Assembly: GCA_937907205.1 (NCBI GenBank)
Contig: CALESE010000071.1
Span: 1-17,839, forward strand
Direction: 5' to 3'
From: an uncultured Romboutsia sp.
GTDB taxonomy: Bacteria > Bacillota > Clostridia > Peptostreptococcales > Peptostreptococcaceae
Length of the DNA stretch: 17,839 bases
Part shown: positions 1 through 6,778 of the stretch, one piece after another
Position numbering within the stretch: the first letter of the stretch is position 1
Layout: every line of letters starts with the position of its first letter
The notes under the pieces: model-generated
Database searches by the model: none
What the model was told of the DNA's origin: nothing
What the model saw: only the letters and a program-made list of their open reading frames with translations
Translations under genes and position numbers: made by a program

Positions 1-947
1 GATTTAAGCCAGATATAGTTATAGGTACTGGTGGTTATGTTAGTGGGCCTGTTTTATTTAATGCTTCAATGAGCAAAATCCCTACTGTAATACATGAACA
101 AAACTCTTTCCCAGGAGTTACAAATAAAATATTATCTAAGATGGTTACAAGGGTTCTAACAAGCTTTGAAGACTCTCATAAAAGATTTCCAGAAGCTAGT
201 CAAGAAAAGTTAGTATTAACAGGTAACCCAGTTAGAAAAGAAATATTAGTATCTAGAAAAAATATATCAAGAAGAAAATTAGGAATTAGTGAAGATAAAA
301 AAATGGTGCTTTGCTATGGAGGTAGTGGAGGATCAAGAAAAATAAATGAAGCAATGAAGCTTGTAATAGAAAATATGGTTAAAGATGATGTAGCATTTAT
401 ATTTGCAACAGGCAAGGAATACTTTGAAGAATTTTCAAAAGAAATATATAATTTAAGCTTAAAACCATATCAAAAAGTTGTACCATATTTAGAAGATATG
501 GCAAACGCATTGTCTGCAAGTGATTTAGTAATAGGTAGTGCAGGAGCTATATCACTTGCTGAAATAACAGCTCTTGGAAAGCCATCTATAATAATACCAA
601 AGGCTTATACTGCTGAAAATCATCAAGAATATAATGCAAAGAGTATAGAAAAACAAGGCGGAGGAATTGCAATATTAGAAAAAAATCTAACACCAAATAG
701 TTTAAATGAAGCAGTATTTAAATTATTAGGAGATAAAGATGCATTACTAGATATGGCAAATGCAAGTAAAGCAATAGGTAAGCCTGAAGCTATAGATTTA
801 ATTTATAACGAAATAGTTAAAATATACAATGAAAACAATAAAGAAAAAAAATATCATAAAAAAGCTAAAACTAATACTGAAGTAAAAGATAAAGAAATTG
901 AAAATAATGAAGAGCATTCTAAAGTATTAAGTATAAAGAAAAAGTAA
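1..947 (+). CDS. murG: MurG, UDP-GlcNAc:lipid-I N-acetylglucosaminyltransferase (5' end cut off by window)
   Basis: Makes lipid II on the inner membrane face by adding GlcNAc to lipid I. The reading frame is open from base 3, upstream of the internal ATG at 69, and reads PDIVIGTGGYVSGPV then KIPTVIHEQN, both MurG N-domain signatures. So the gene starts outside the window; the 314 codons seen would be most of a family length of about 360. The C-terminal domain shows the glycine loop GGSGGS (usually GGSxGA) and the donor-binding block with GSAGAISLAEITALGKP, IIP and HQEYNA. After the normal end (about IYNEIVKIYNE) there is an extra tail of about 40 residues, rich in Lys, Glu and Asn. The stop codon lies inside the terminator stem. 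It is the last gene of its transcription unit; divIB follows after a 213-base gap. Confidence 0.96.
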   Translation, partial: FKPDIVIGTGGYVSGPVLFNASMSKIPTVIHEQNSFPGVTNKILSKMVTRVLTSFEDSHKRFPEASQEKLVLTGNPVRKEILVSRKNISRRKLGISEDKKMVLCYGGSGGSRKINEAMKLVIENMVKDDVAFIFATGKEYFEEFSKEIYNLSLKPYQKVVPYLEDMANALSASDLVIGSAGAISLAEITALGKPSIIIPKAYTAENHQEYNAKSIEKQGGGIAILEKNLTPNSLNEAVFKLLGDKDALLDMANASKAIGKPEAIDLIYNEIVKIYNENNKEKKYHKKAKTNTEVKDKEIENNEEHSKVLSIKKK

Positions 948-974
948 AAGGTATTTAATCCTTTTACTTTTTTT
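944..974 (+). terminator. Intrinsic terminator of murG
   Basis: GTAAAAGG at 944-951 pairs with CCTTTTAC at 960-967 around an 8-base loop and is followed by seven T. The murG stop codon (945-947) is part of the 5' arm. Confidence 0.88.
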
Positions 975-1066
975 ACGTACAAAATGACATTTTTGAAGCG
1001 ATTAACAGATGTACCCGTAGCGGGAGCAAGGATATATCGTTGGCGAAATGAGCGAAGCGAATTTTT
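975..1066. other. GC-rich structured non-coding island, possible dispersed repeat or small RNA
   Basis: Seen directly: bases 995-1060 are 50% G+C (33 of 66), while the surrounding intergenic DNA is nearly all A/T. No frame is open through it. It contains a perfect hairpin CCCG-TAG-CGGG (1014-1024), enclosed by AAC-a-GAT (1004-1010) against ATCGTT (1036-1041), and three near-tandem GCGAA units at 1043-1060 followed by a T-rich run. It lies directly after the murG terminator and before divIB. Base composition and structure unlike the flanks suggest an inserted repeat element or a structured RNA; which one cannot be told from one copy. Confidence 0.45.
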
Positions 1067-1160
1067 TATTTATAATATTAAAAATTATTTATAAATGTAG
1101 GAAAATATATAGTAAAAGTTGTATTTATAAAATATAAGTAATAATATAGGGGGATACTTT

Positions 1161-1883
1161 ATGAGAAAAAAGAAAAATACAGGTAATATAATGATAATTC
1201 TTACTTTATTGTTAATGATAACTATTGGTATGTATACTCTTTTAAATAGTGAATTATTTGAAACTAAAAATATAGAAATAGTAGGCAATACAGTTCTTAG
1301 TGATGATGAAATAATAAAAAAACTTGATATAAAAGTTGATAAAAATATTTTTATGTATAATACTAATAAGATGATAAATAAATTAAATGATAATCCTTAT
1401 ATTGAAGATGTAAAAATAAAAAGAAATATTCCTAGTGGATTAAAGGTTACTATAAAAGAAAAAGAGATATATGCTATTTTAAGAGATGGAAAAGATTATT
1501 GCTATATAGATAATCAAGCAAATTTTATAGAACAAATTAAAGATATTGAAAAAGATGATATTGTTAAAGTAGATGTATCATATATAATAGAAGATAATAA
1601 GGTAAAATTTAAGGATAAAGAAGAAAAAGATACTTTGATTAAGTTACTAGATGCTATAAAAGAATGTAATCTATCAAAAAAAATAAATGAAATTAATTTT
1701 GAAAAAAGTGATATTATAAATATATACACTAATGACAATATACAAATAAAGTTAAATAAAGATAACAATATAAAATATAATATTTCTAGATCAAGTGCTA
1801 TAATGGCAGATTTACAAAAAAAATCTAATAATAAAGGTATAGTAGATTTAACATATCAAAACTATGCTATTTATACACCATAA
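1161..1883 (+). CDS. divIB: Cell division protein DivIB/FtsQ
   Basis: Bitopic membrane protein of the divisome that works with DivIC/FtsB and FtsL to control septal peptidoglycan synthesis. The 240-residue protein has a short basic cytoplasmic N-terminus (RKKK), one membrane segment at about residues 9-29, then a POTRA domain opening with FETKNIEIVGNTVLSDDEIIKKL and containing NPYIEDVKIKRNIPSGLKVTIKEKEIYAI, the typical FtsQ/DivIB signature. The rest is a beta-rich FtsQ-type domain ending in DLTYQNYAIYTP. It is a little shorter than the B. subtilis protein (about 263). The start is ATG with GGGGGA six bases upstream. It is first of a run divIB-DUF881-DUF881-sbp, the same order as divIB-ylxW-ylxX-sbp of B. 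subtilis. Confidence 0.9.
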   Translation: MRKKKNTGNIMIILTLLLMITIGMYTLLNSELFETKNIEIVGNTVLSDDEIIKKLDIKVDKNIFMYNTNKMINKLNDNPYIEDVKIKRNIPSGLKVTIKEKEIYAILRDGKDYCYIDNQANFIEQIKDIEKDDIVKVDVSYIIEDNKVKFKDKEEKDTLIKLLDAIKECNLSKKINEINFEKSDIINIYTNDNIQIKLNKDNNIKYNISRSSAIMADLQKKSNNKGIVDLTYQNYAIYTP

Positions 1884-1899
1884 AAAAGGAGGTAGTTTA

Positions 1900-2583
1900 T
1901 TGAGAAAGAAAACTCCTTATAAAAGTTTATTTATTTGCAGTATTATATTAGGAACTTTAATGAGTTTGCAATTTAAAGTATTAAATGTAGCAAATAATGG
2001 TATGACTACATCTAAAAAGGGACAAGAATTATCAATAGAATTAAAAAGATTAAAAAAAGAAGAAGAAGAGCTTAATATTGAAATTAAATCTATAAAAGAC
2101 AATATAGATAGATATAAAAAAAGTAAAGGGAATAGCGCTTTAAAAGAAGAACTTAAGGAGTATGAAACATTAGTTGGATACAATAGTGTAGAAGGTGAAG
2201 GTATAGAAATAATTATAAAAGAGAGTGAAGTTAGCCAAAGTGGATATAGTAATATGGTATACAACTATGATTTATTTTTATCTATGATAAATAAATTAAA
2301 CTCAGCACAAGCAAATGCTATTAGCATAAATGGAGAAAGAATAGTTAATGAATCATATTTTACAATAAAACAAGATAAACTTTACTTAAATAATACTATG
2401 ATAGAAGAGCCATTTATAATAAAAGCAATAGGTAATCCAGATACATTAGCTTCAGCGATACAAATTAAGTATGGTATAGTATGGGAAATGGAAAAATATT
2501 ATAATGTAAAAGTTGACGTTCAAAAAAAGAAAGATATAAAAATAAATGGATATAATAAATTAAATAAGAACAAAAAAATATAA
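1900..2583 (+). CDS. DUF881 family membrane protein, first of two tandem copies (YlxW/YlxX-like)
   Basis: Function unknown; DUF881 genes occur next to division genes in many Firmicutes. I place the start at the TTG at 1900, because a full AAGGAGG (1886-1892) sits seven bases before it; an in-frame ATG at 1864 lies inside the end of divIB and has no ribosome site. The 227-residue protein has a basic N-terminus, one membrane anchor (about residues 8-28), a charged coiled-coil stretch (ELKRLKKEEEELNIEIKSIKDNI, about 45-85) and an extracytoplasmic DUF881 domain with GEGIEIIIKES, ANAISINGERIV and EPFIIKAIGNPDTL. These three blocks recur in the next gene, so the two are paralogues. The stop is immediately followed by the next gene's candidate start. 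Confidence 0.85.
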   Translation: MRKKTPYKSLFICSIILGTLMSLQFKVLNVANNGMTTSKKGQELSIELKRLKKEEEELNIEIKSIKDNIDRYKKSKGNSALKEELKEYETLVGYNSVEGEGIEIIIKESEVSQSGYSNMVYNYDLFLSMINKLNSAQANAISINGERIVNESYFTIKQDKLYLNNTMIEEPFIIKAIGNPDTLASAIQIKYGIVWEMEKYYNVKVDVQKKKDIKINGYNKLNKNKKI

Positions 2584-3291
2584 TTGAGAATAAAGATGTA
2601 TAAAAAAAATATAAAGCAAAAACTAGTTATATCGTCAGCTTTTATTGTTGGAATTATTATTTCTATATATATAAAAACATTAGATTCTTCTAAAGTATAT
2701 ATAACATTAGAAGAAAGAAACACCATACAAAATAATATAGAAATAACGAATAAAGAGTTAATAAAATTAAAACAATATAAAAAAGAATTAGAAAAAGAGT
2801 TAAATCAATATAAAGGTACATTAAAAGATAATAAAATTTCTATAAATGACTTAATGAAATATAAGATAAAGTATTTTAAAGATGAAATTGGATATACAGA
2901 TATAAAAGGAGAAGGTATAGAAATAATTATAAAAGATAGTGAAGACGAGCTTAAAGAAGGTCAAAATCCTAATGATTTGATAGTACATGATATAGATATA
3001 TTAAGAATTATAAATGATTTAAAGCTATCTGGAGCTAAAGCTATATCTATAAATGGAGAAAGAATAATATCGAATAGCCAAATAAAGTGTTCTGGGGCAA
3101 CTATAACAGTTAATGAAACTACATATGGACAGCCATTTATAATAAAAGCAATAGGTGATATAAAAACTCTAATGTCATACATGAATTCTCCAGATTCTTA
3201 TACAACTTTGCTAAAAGATGGATATGGAATTTATATAAATATAGAACAAAAAAGTGATATAGTAGTTAATAAGTATGAAAAATCTAAATAA
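2584..3291 (+). CDS. DUF881 family membrane protein, second tandem copy (YlxW/YlxX-like)
   Basis: Same architecture as its upstream neighbour: basic N-terminus, one membrane segment (about residues 13-30), coiled coil rich in Lys/Glu/Leu (about 40-80), and a DUF881 domain with GEGIEIIIKDS, AKAISINGERII and QPFIIKAIGDIKTLMSYM. Function is not established; location implies a role at the division site or envelope. The start is uncertain: a TTG directly abuts the upstream stop (2581-2583) and an ATG lies 12 bases further at 2596. Neither has a good Shine-Dalgarno, so translation is probably coupled to the upstream gene. Up to 235 residues. Confidence 0.83.
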   Translation: MRIKMYKKNIKQKLVISSAFIVGIIISIYIKTLDSSKVYITLEERNTIQNNIEITNKELIKLKQYKKELEKELNQYKGTLKDNKISINDLMKYKIKYFKDEIGYTDIKGEGIEIIIKDSEDELKEGQNPNDLIVHDIDILRIINDLKLSGAKAISINGERIISNSQIKCSGATITVNETTYGQPFIIKAIGDIKTLMSYMNSPDSYTTLLKDGYGIYINIEQKSDIVVNKYEKSK

Positions 3292-3353
3292 AAAGTACTA
3301 AAAAACTTGAAAAGTGTATGGGTTTCAAAGTAAAATAGAGAAGGTGAATATTT

Positions 3354-3707
3354 ATGATATGGGTACTATTTGGATTAGCACTTGGTGTAGTAGTTGGATT
3401 TTATATTCCATTTACATATCCTATTGACTATTCGATATATATGTCAGTAGCTATACTTGCAACTATGGATTCTATATTTGGAGCAATTAAAGCAGGCCTT
3501 GAAAATAAATACGATAGCTTAATATTTATATCAGGTTTTATAGGAAATGCACTTCTTGCGATAATATTGACATATATAGGAGATAGGTTAGGTCTACCGA
3601 TTTATTATGTCGCGATATTAGTATTTGGTTCGAGATTATTTGACAATTTATCTCGAATAAGAAGATATATTATTGTAAATTTAAGTAATAAAAAAAGAGG
3701 AAAATAG
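3354..3707 (+). CDS. sbp: Small basic membrane protein (Sbp, DUF1290)
   Basis: A 117-residue, very hydrophobic protein with about four membrane segments (roughly residues 2-20, 26-46, 55-77, 83-98) and a strongly basic C-terminus (RIRRYIIVNLSNKKRGK). The pattern, with ATMDSIFGAIKAGLENKYD between segments and GDRLGLPIYYVAILVFGSRLFDNLSRIRR at the end, matches the small basic protein family found beside ftsA/ftsZ in Gram-positives. The biochemical role is unknown. ATG start with GAGAAGGTG eight bases upstream; 62 bases after the second DUF881 gene. In B. subtilis ftsA follows sbp; here ftsZ follows directly. Confidence 0.85.
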   Translation: MIWVLFGLALGVVVGFYIPFTYPIDYSIYMSVAILATMDSIFGAIKAGLENKYDSLIFISGFIGNALLAIILTYIGDRLGLPIYYVAILVFGSRLFDNLSRIRRYIIVNLSNKKRGK

Positions 3708-3736
3708 ATATTTTTATGGAATAAGTTAGTTAAATA

Positions 3737-3767
3737 TTAACAAAGTTAAAAGATTAAATGATATAAT
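3737..3767 (+). promoter_or_regulatory. Likely SigA promoter of ftsZ with extended -10
   Basis: TGATATAAT at 3759-3767 is a perfect extended -10 (TGnTATAAT). The best -35 is TTAACA at 3737-3742, with a long 19-base spacer that the TG extension could compensate. It lies 46 bases before the ftsZ start, leaving room for a normal leader with AAGGAGG at 3799-3805. Confidence 0.6.
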
Positions 3768-3812
3768 TAATACATACATTTACTTACAATCATAAAATAA
3801 GGAGGTTCATAG

Positions 3813-4967
3813 ATGCTAAACTTTGACGTAGAATTAGATGGTTTTGCACAAATCAAGGTAATAGGCGCAGGTGGTGGTGGAAACAACGCAGTTAATAGAA
3901 TGGTTGAAGCACAACTACAAGGTGTTGAATTTATAGCGGTTAATACTGATAAGCAAGCTTTGCATACATCACAAGCAGAACATAAGATTCAAATTGGTGA
4001 AAAATTAACTAGAGGGCTTGGAGCAGGAGCAAATCCTGATGTAGGAAAAAGAGCAGCAGAAGAAAGTAAAGACGAAATAGTAAAAGTACTTCAAGGTGCT
4101 GATATGGTATTTGTAACGGCTGGTATGGGCGGAGGAACAGGAACTGGTGCAGCTCCAGTTATAGCTCAATTAGCTAAAGAAATGGGAATACTTACTGTCG
4201 GAGTTGTTACAAAGCCATTCGTATTTGAAGGTAAAGTAAGAATGAAAAATGCAGAAAGTGGTATATCAGAATTAAAATCTAAAGTAGATACATTAATAAC
4301 TATTCCAAATGATAGATTATTACAAATAGTACAAAAGAATACTTCTATGTTAGATGCATTTTCTATAGCAGATGATGTTTTAAAGCAAGGTATACAATCA
4401 ATATCTGACCTTATAGCAGTACCTGGGCTTATAAACTTAGACTTTGCTGATGTTACATCTATAATGAAAGAAAAAGGATTAGCTCATATGGGTATAGGTA
4501 ATGCAACAGGTGAGAATAGAGCACTAGAAGCTGCTAGACAAGCAATACAATCACCACTTCTTGAAACTTCAATAAGAGGAGCAAAAGGAGTATTACTTAA
4601 TATAACAGGTGGAGCAAACCTAGGTTTATTTGAAATAAATGAAGCATCTACTTTAGTTCAAGAATCATGTGATCCAGAAGCTAACATAATATTTGGAGCT
4701 TCTATAAGAGAAGACTTAGGAGAAGAAATAAGTATAACTGTAATAGCTACAGGCTTTGATGATAAACAAGATTTACATTTAGATATAAATGAAAAATCTA
4801 AATTAAATCAAAGACCAACACTAAATTCTGTAATAAGACAACCTGAAGTTGATCAAACTCAAGTTGAAGAAGTTAATGAAGTTGTTCCTCAAAAGGAAGA
4901 ACCAAGAAAAGTTAGTGCAATAGAGGATGATATGGAAATACCAACATTCTTAAGAAGAAGAAGATAA
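3813..4967 (+). CDS. ftsZ: Cell division GTPase FtsZ
   Basis: Tubulin-like GTPase that polymerises into the Z ring and organises the divisome. The 384-residue protein has the N-terminal nucleotide loop GAGGGGNNAVNRM (from residue 18), the tubulin signature GGGTGTG (106-112), the T7 loop region around NLDFADV, an acidic and Gln-rich linker (about 325-370) and the conserved C-terminal peptide IPTFLRRRR used by FtsZ membrane anchors. Length is normal for the family. ATG start with AAGGAGG seven bases upstream. It has its own promoter and terminator, so it is a monocistronic unit between sbp and spoIIGA. No ftsA precedes it, although the anchor-binding peptide is kept, so an anchor such as SepF encoded elsewhere is implied. 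Confidence 0.98.
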   Translation: MLNFDVELDGFAQIKVIGAGGGGNNAVNRMVEAQLQGVEFIAVNTDKQALHTSQAEHKIQIGEKLTRGLGAGANPDVGKRAAEESKDEIVKVLQGADMVFVTAGMGGGTGTGAAPVIAQLAKEMGILTVGVVTKPFVFEGKVRMKNAESGISELKSKVDTLITIPNDRLLQIVQKNTSMLDAFSIADDVLKQGIQSISDLIAVPGLINLDFADVTSIMKEKGLAHMGIGNATGENRALEAARQAIQSPLLETSIRGAKGVLLNITGGANLGLFEINEASTLVQESCDPEANIIFGASIREDLGEEISITVIATGFDDKQDLHLDINEKSKLNQRPTLNSVIRQPEVDQTQVEEVNEVVPQKEEPRKVSAIEDDMEIPTFLRRRR

Positions 4968-4970
4968 AAA

Positions 4971-4993
4971 GAAGTCAAATGACTTCTTTTTTT
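4971..4993 (+). terminator. Intrinsic terminator of ftsZ
   Basis: GAAGTCA (4971-4977) and TGACTTC (4980-4986) form a stem with a two-base gap, extended by A/T pairs on the outside, followed by seven T. It begins four bases after the ftsZ stop codon. Confidence 0.9.
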
Positions 4994-5021
4994 GTTACTT
5001 TAAATAATAAATTAATTGCAT

Positions 5022-5069
5022 TTCGACTATCAAAAATGACATAAATTTATATATATAAAATCTTATAAT
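5022..5069 (+). promoter_or_regulatory. Candidate Spo0A-controlled spoIIG promoter with 22-base spacer
   Basis: A -10 TATAAT (5064-5069) is preceded by the -35-like ATGACA (5036-5041) with a 22-base, almost purely A/T spacer. Upstream is TTCGACT (5022-5028), the reverse complement of a 0A box (TGTCGAA) with one mismatch, centred near -51 of the expected start. A 22-base spacer plus 0A boxes just upstream of the -35 is the known layout of the B. subtilis spoIIG promoter, where Spo0A~P lets SigA polymerase use a badly spaced promoter. Assignment here is inference from that match. Confidence 0.6.
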
Positions 5070-5099
5070 ATATATAAAGGTTTAAAGGGGGAGTATGTG

Positions 5100-5936
5100 A
5101 TGTATATTGAGTATTACATTATAGAAAACCTATTAATAAATTATATTATTATAAGTTGTACATCTATTCTTACAAAAAGGTATAACCCTAAAATAAAAAA
5201 ATTACTAGGAGCCTTTGTAGGAACATTGTATTCAGTAGCATATATTTATAAAGATCTAGATATATTATTTACATTACCATTTAAGATATTAATTATGACA
5301 TTTATAACATTAATATCATTTACATATAAAAATAAAAAAGATTACATAAATATATCTCTTGTTTTTTATATGGTTAATGTATTTATATCTGGTAGCACAT
5401 TTTTTATAATTTATTTTACGGGTATGGACCACATGAAAATTTCTTTTTTTATAATATGTGTCTATATAAGTTGTGAATTACTTAAATATATATATAAAGA
5501 TATAAAGACACTTAGACAGATAAAATATCTAAAAAAAACTATAACTATAAATTTGTTAGGTAAAAGTTGTTCATGTGAAGCTCTTTTAGATAGTGGAAAC
5601 TTACTAAAAGATCCAATGAGTAATAATGATGTAATTATAATTAAATCCAATATACTAAAAGAGATAATACCAGAGTACCTAATTAATTGTAGTTATGAAG
5701 ATATAGATATAATAAAAGCCGAAGAAATAATAAATTTACTAGACTATGATATTTCAAAAAAAGTTAGAATAATACCGTACAAGCATGCAGGAAGTGATAA
5801 AAGTAACATCATATTAGGTATAAAAGCTGATTACATAGAAATTGATAAAGTAAGAATTGGAAATATTGTATTAGGTATATCTAATTTCAATGATGATAAT
5901 TATGGTGCAATATTAAATCCGAGTATATTAGTATAA
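5100..5936 (+). CDS. spoIIGA: SpoIIGA, membrane aspartic protease that processes pro-SigE
   Basis: Sporulation protease that removes the pro-sequence of SigE in the mother cell after a signal from the forespore (SpoIIR). The N-terminal half has about five hydrophobic membrane segments (within residues 1-130). The cytosolic half begins after IKYLKKT and carries the aspartic protease motif LLDSGN with the likely catalytic Asp at residue 164, followed by LLKDPMSNNDVIII; SpoIIGA acts as a dimer, so one motif per chain is expected. The 278 residues are slightly fewer than in B. subtilis (309). I chose ATG 5100 over the adjacent GTG 5097 because GGGGGAG (5087-5093) is six bases from the ATG and only three from the GTG. 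sigE follows after 32 bases, the usual pair. Confidence 0.93.
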   Translation: MYIEYYIIENLLINYIIISCTSILTKRYNPKIKKLLGAFVGTLYSVAYIYKDLDILFTLPFKILIMTFITLISFTYKNKKDYINISLVFYMVNVFISGSTFFIIYFTGMDHMKISFFIICVYISCELLKYIYKDIKTLRQIKYLKKTITINLLGKSCSCEALLDSGNLLKDPMSNNDVIIIKSNILKEIIPEYLINCSYEDIDIIKAEEIINLLDYDISKKVRIIPYKHAGSDKSNIILGIKADYIEIDKVRIGNIVLGISNFNDDNYGAILNPSILV

Positions 5937-5968
5937 GCTTAAATACATAAATTTAGGGGGATAAAGCT

Positions 5969-6691
5969 ATGAGATTATTAATATCGAAGATGAAAAACAA
6001 AATTATATTTATATTAATTAAATTAGGTATAATAAAGCCAGAAGGAATTTATTATATGGGTGGAGTAAACGTGTTGCCACCACCACTTAATGCTGAAGAA
6101 GAAAATGAATTATTACAAAAACTTGAGAATGATGAAAGTGTAAAGAGTATCTTGATAGAACGAAATTTAAGACTAGTAGTATACATATCTAGAAAATTTG
6201 AAAATACTGGTATAGATGTAGAAGATTTAATATCTATAGGTACAATAGGATTAATAAAAGCAGTCAATACTTTTAAATTAAATAAAAATATAAAACTTGC
6301 TACATATGCATCTAGATGTATAGAAAATGAAATACTTATGTACCTAAGAAAGAATAATAAGAAAAAAACAGAAGTATCATTTGATGAACCACTAAATGTA
6401 GATTTAGATGGAAATGAACTATTATTATCAGATGTATTAGGAACTGAAAATGACGAGATATACAAAATAATAGAAGAAGAAATTGACAAAAATTTATTAG
6501 TTATGGCACTTGATAGATTATCAGCTAGAGAAAAGCAAATAATGGAATTGAGATTTGGTTTAACTAACAAAGGTATAGAGAGAACTCAAAAAGAAGTAGC
6601 TAATATGCTTGGAATATCTCAATCATATATTTCAAGATTAGAAAAAAAAATAATTTCAAGATTAAAGAAAGAAATGAAAAAATTTGTTTAG
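5969..6691 (+). CDS. sigE: RNA polymerase sporulation sigma factor SigE (pro-form)
   Basis: Early mother-cell sigma factor. At 240 residues it matches B. subtilis pro-SigE (239). Residues 1-29 are the hydrophobic/basic pro-sequence that tethers it to the membrane; YYMGG (28-32) matches the YYIGG processing region of B. subtilis. Region 2 begins at NLRLVVYISRKFENTGIDVEDLISIGTIGLIKAV (from residue 66), with LATYASRCIENEILMYLRK as region 2.3-2.4. Region 4 has SAREKQIMELRFGL and the helix-turn-helix QKEVANMLGISQSYISRLEKKII. ATG start with AGGGGG eight bases upstream. Cotranscribed with spoIIGA. The downstream gap to sigG carries a long inverted repeat. Confidence 0.97.
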   Translation: MRLLISKMKNKIIFILIKLGIIKPEGIYYMGGVNVLPPPLNAEEENELLQKLENDESVKSILIERNLRLVVYISRKFENTGIDVEDLISIGTIGLIKAVNTFKLNKNIKLATYASRCIENEILMYLRKNNKKKTEVSFDEPLNVDLDGNELLLSDVLGTENDEIYKIIEEEIDKNLLVMALDRLSAREKQIMELRFGLTNKGIERTQKEVANMLGISQSYISRLEKKIISRLKKEMKKFV

Positions 6692-6702
6692 TTAAATAAT
6701 TA

Positions 6703-6766
6703 TCTCTTAAAAGTATAAAAATATTGTATGTGTAAATAATTTCATATAGATAAAACTTTTAAGAGA
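6703..6766 (+). promoter_or_regulatory. Long-range inverted repeat reaching the sigG ribosome binding site
   Basis: TCTCTTAAAAGT (6703-6714) and ACTTTTAAGAGA (6755-6766) are perfect 12-base reverse complements, 40 bases apart. The 3' arm runs into the sigG Shine-Dalgarno (AGAGAGGA, 6762-6769). In RNA reading through from sigE the stem would tie up part of that site; RNA starting inside the loop region would lack the 5' arm. There is no T run after the stem, so it is not a terminator. The regulatory meaning is inference. Confidence 0.55.
6713..6740 (+). promoter_or_regulatory. Possible forespore (SigF-type) promoter of sigG
   Basis: GTATA at 6713-6717 matches the SigF -35 (GyATA). GTAAATAAT at 6732-6740 matches the -10 GGnnAnAnT except for the second base. 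The 14-base gap is shorter than the usual 15-16. A SigF promoter here is expected from B. subtilis, but the match is not compelling. An alternative is GTATG (6726-6730) with GATAAAACT (6749-6757), 18 bases apart, which would start too close to the ribosome site. Confidence 0.3.
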
Positions 6767-6778
6767 GGACTGAACTAT

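Noticed and set aside
1119..1147. TTGTAT-17-TAATAT as a divIB promoter
   Set aside because: Transcription would start at about 1154, inside the ribosome binding site (GGGGGA, 1149-1154), so the RNA would lack it.
1085..1288. Minus-strand open frame of 67 codons opposite the divIB leader and start
   Set aside because: Low-complexity Ile/Phe/Tyr-rich product, typical of the reverse of AT-rich DNA; overlaps a real gene and has no ribosome site.
1864..1899. Upstream in-frame ATG as the start of the first DUF881 gene
   Set aside because: It lies inside divIB without a ribosome site and would add residues across the real Shine-Dalgarno; the TTG at 1900 is ideally spaced behind AAGGAGG.
3307..3336. 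TTGAAA-18-TAAAAT before sbp as a promoter
   Set aside because: The start would fall within the sbp ribosome site (3338-3345); the gene is more likely cotranscribed with the upstream DUF881 genes.
6052..6570. Minus-strand open frame of 172 codons opposite sigE
   Set aside because: Shadow of sigE on the complementary strand; Ser/Phe/Leu-rich with no recognisable domain. The same applies to the other minus-strand frames in the window.
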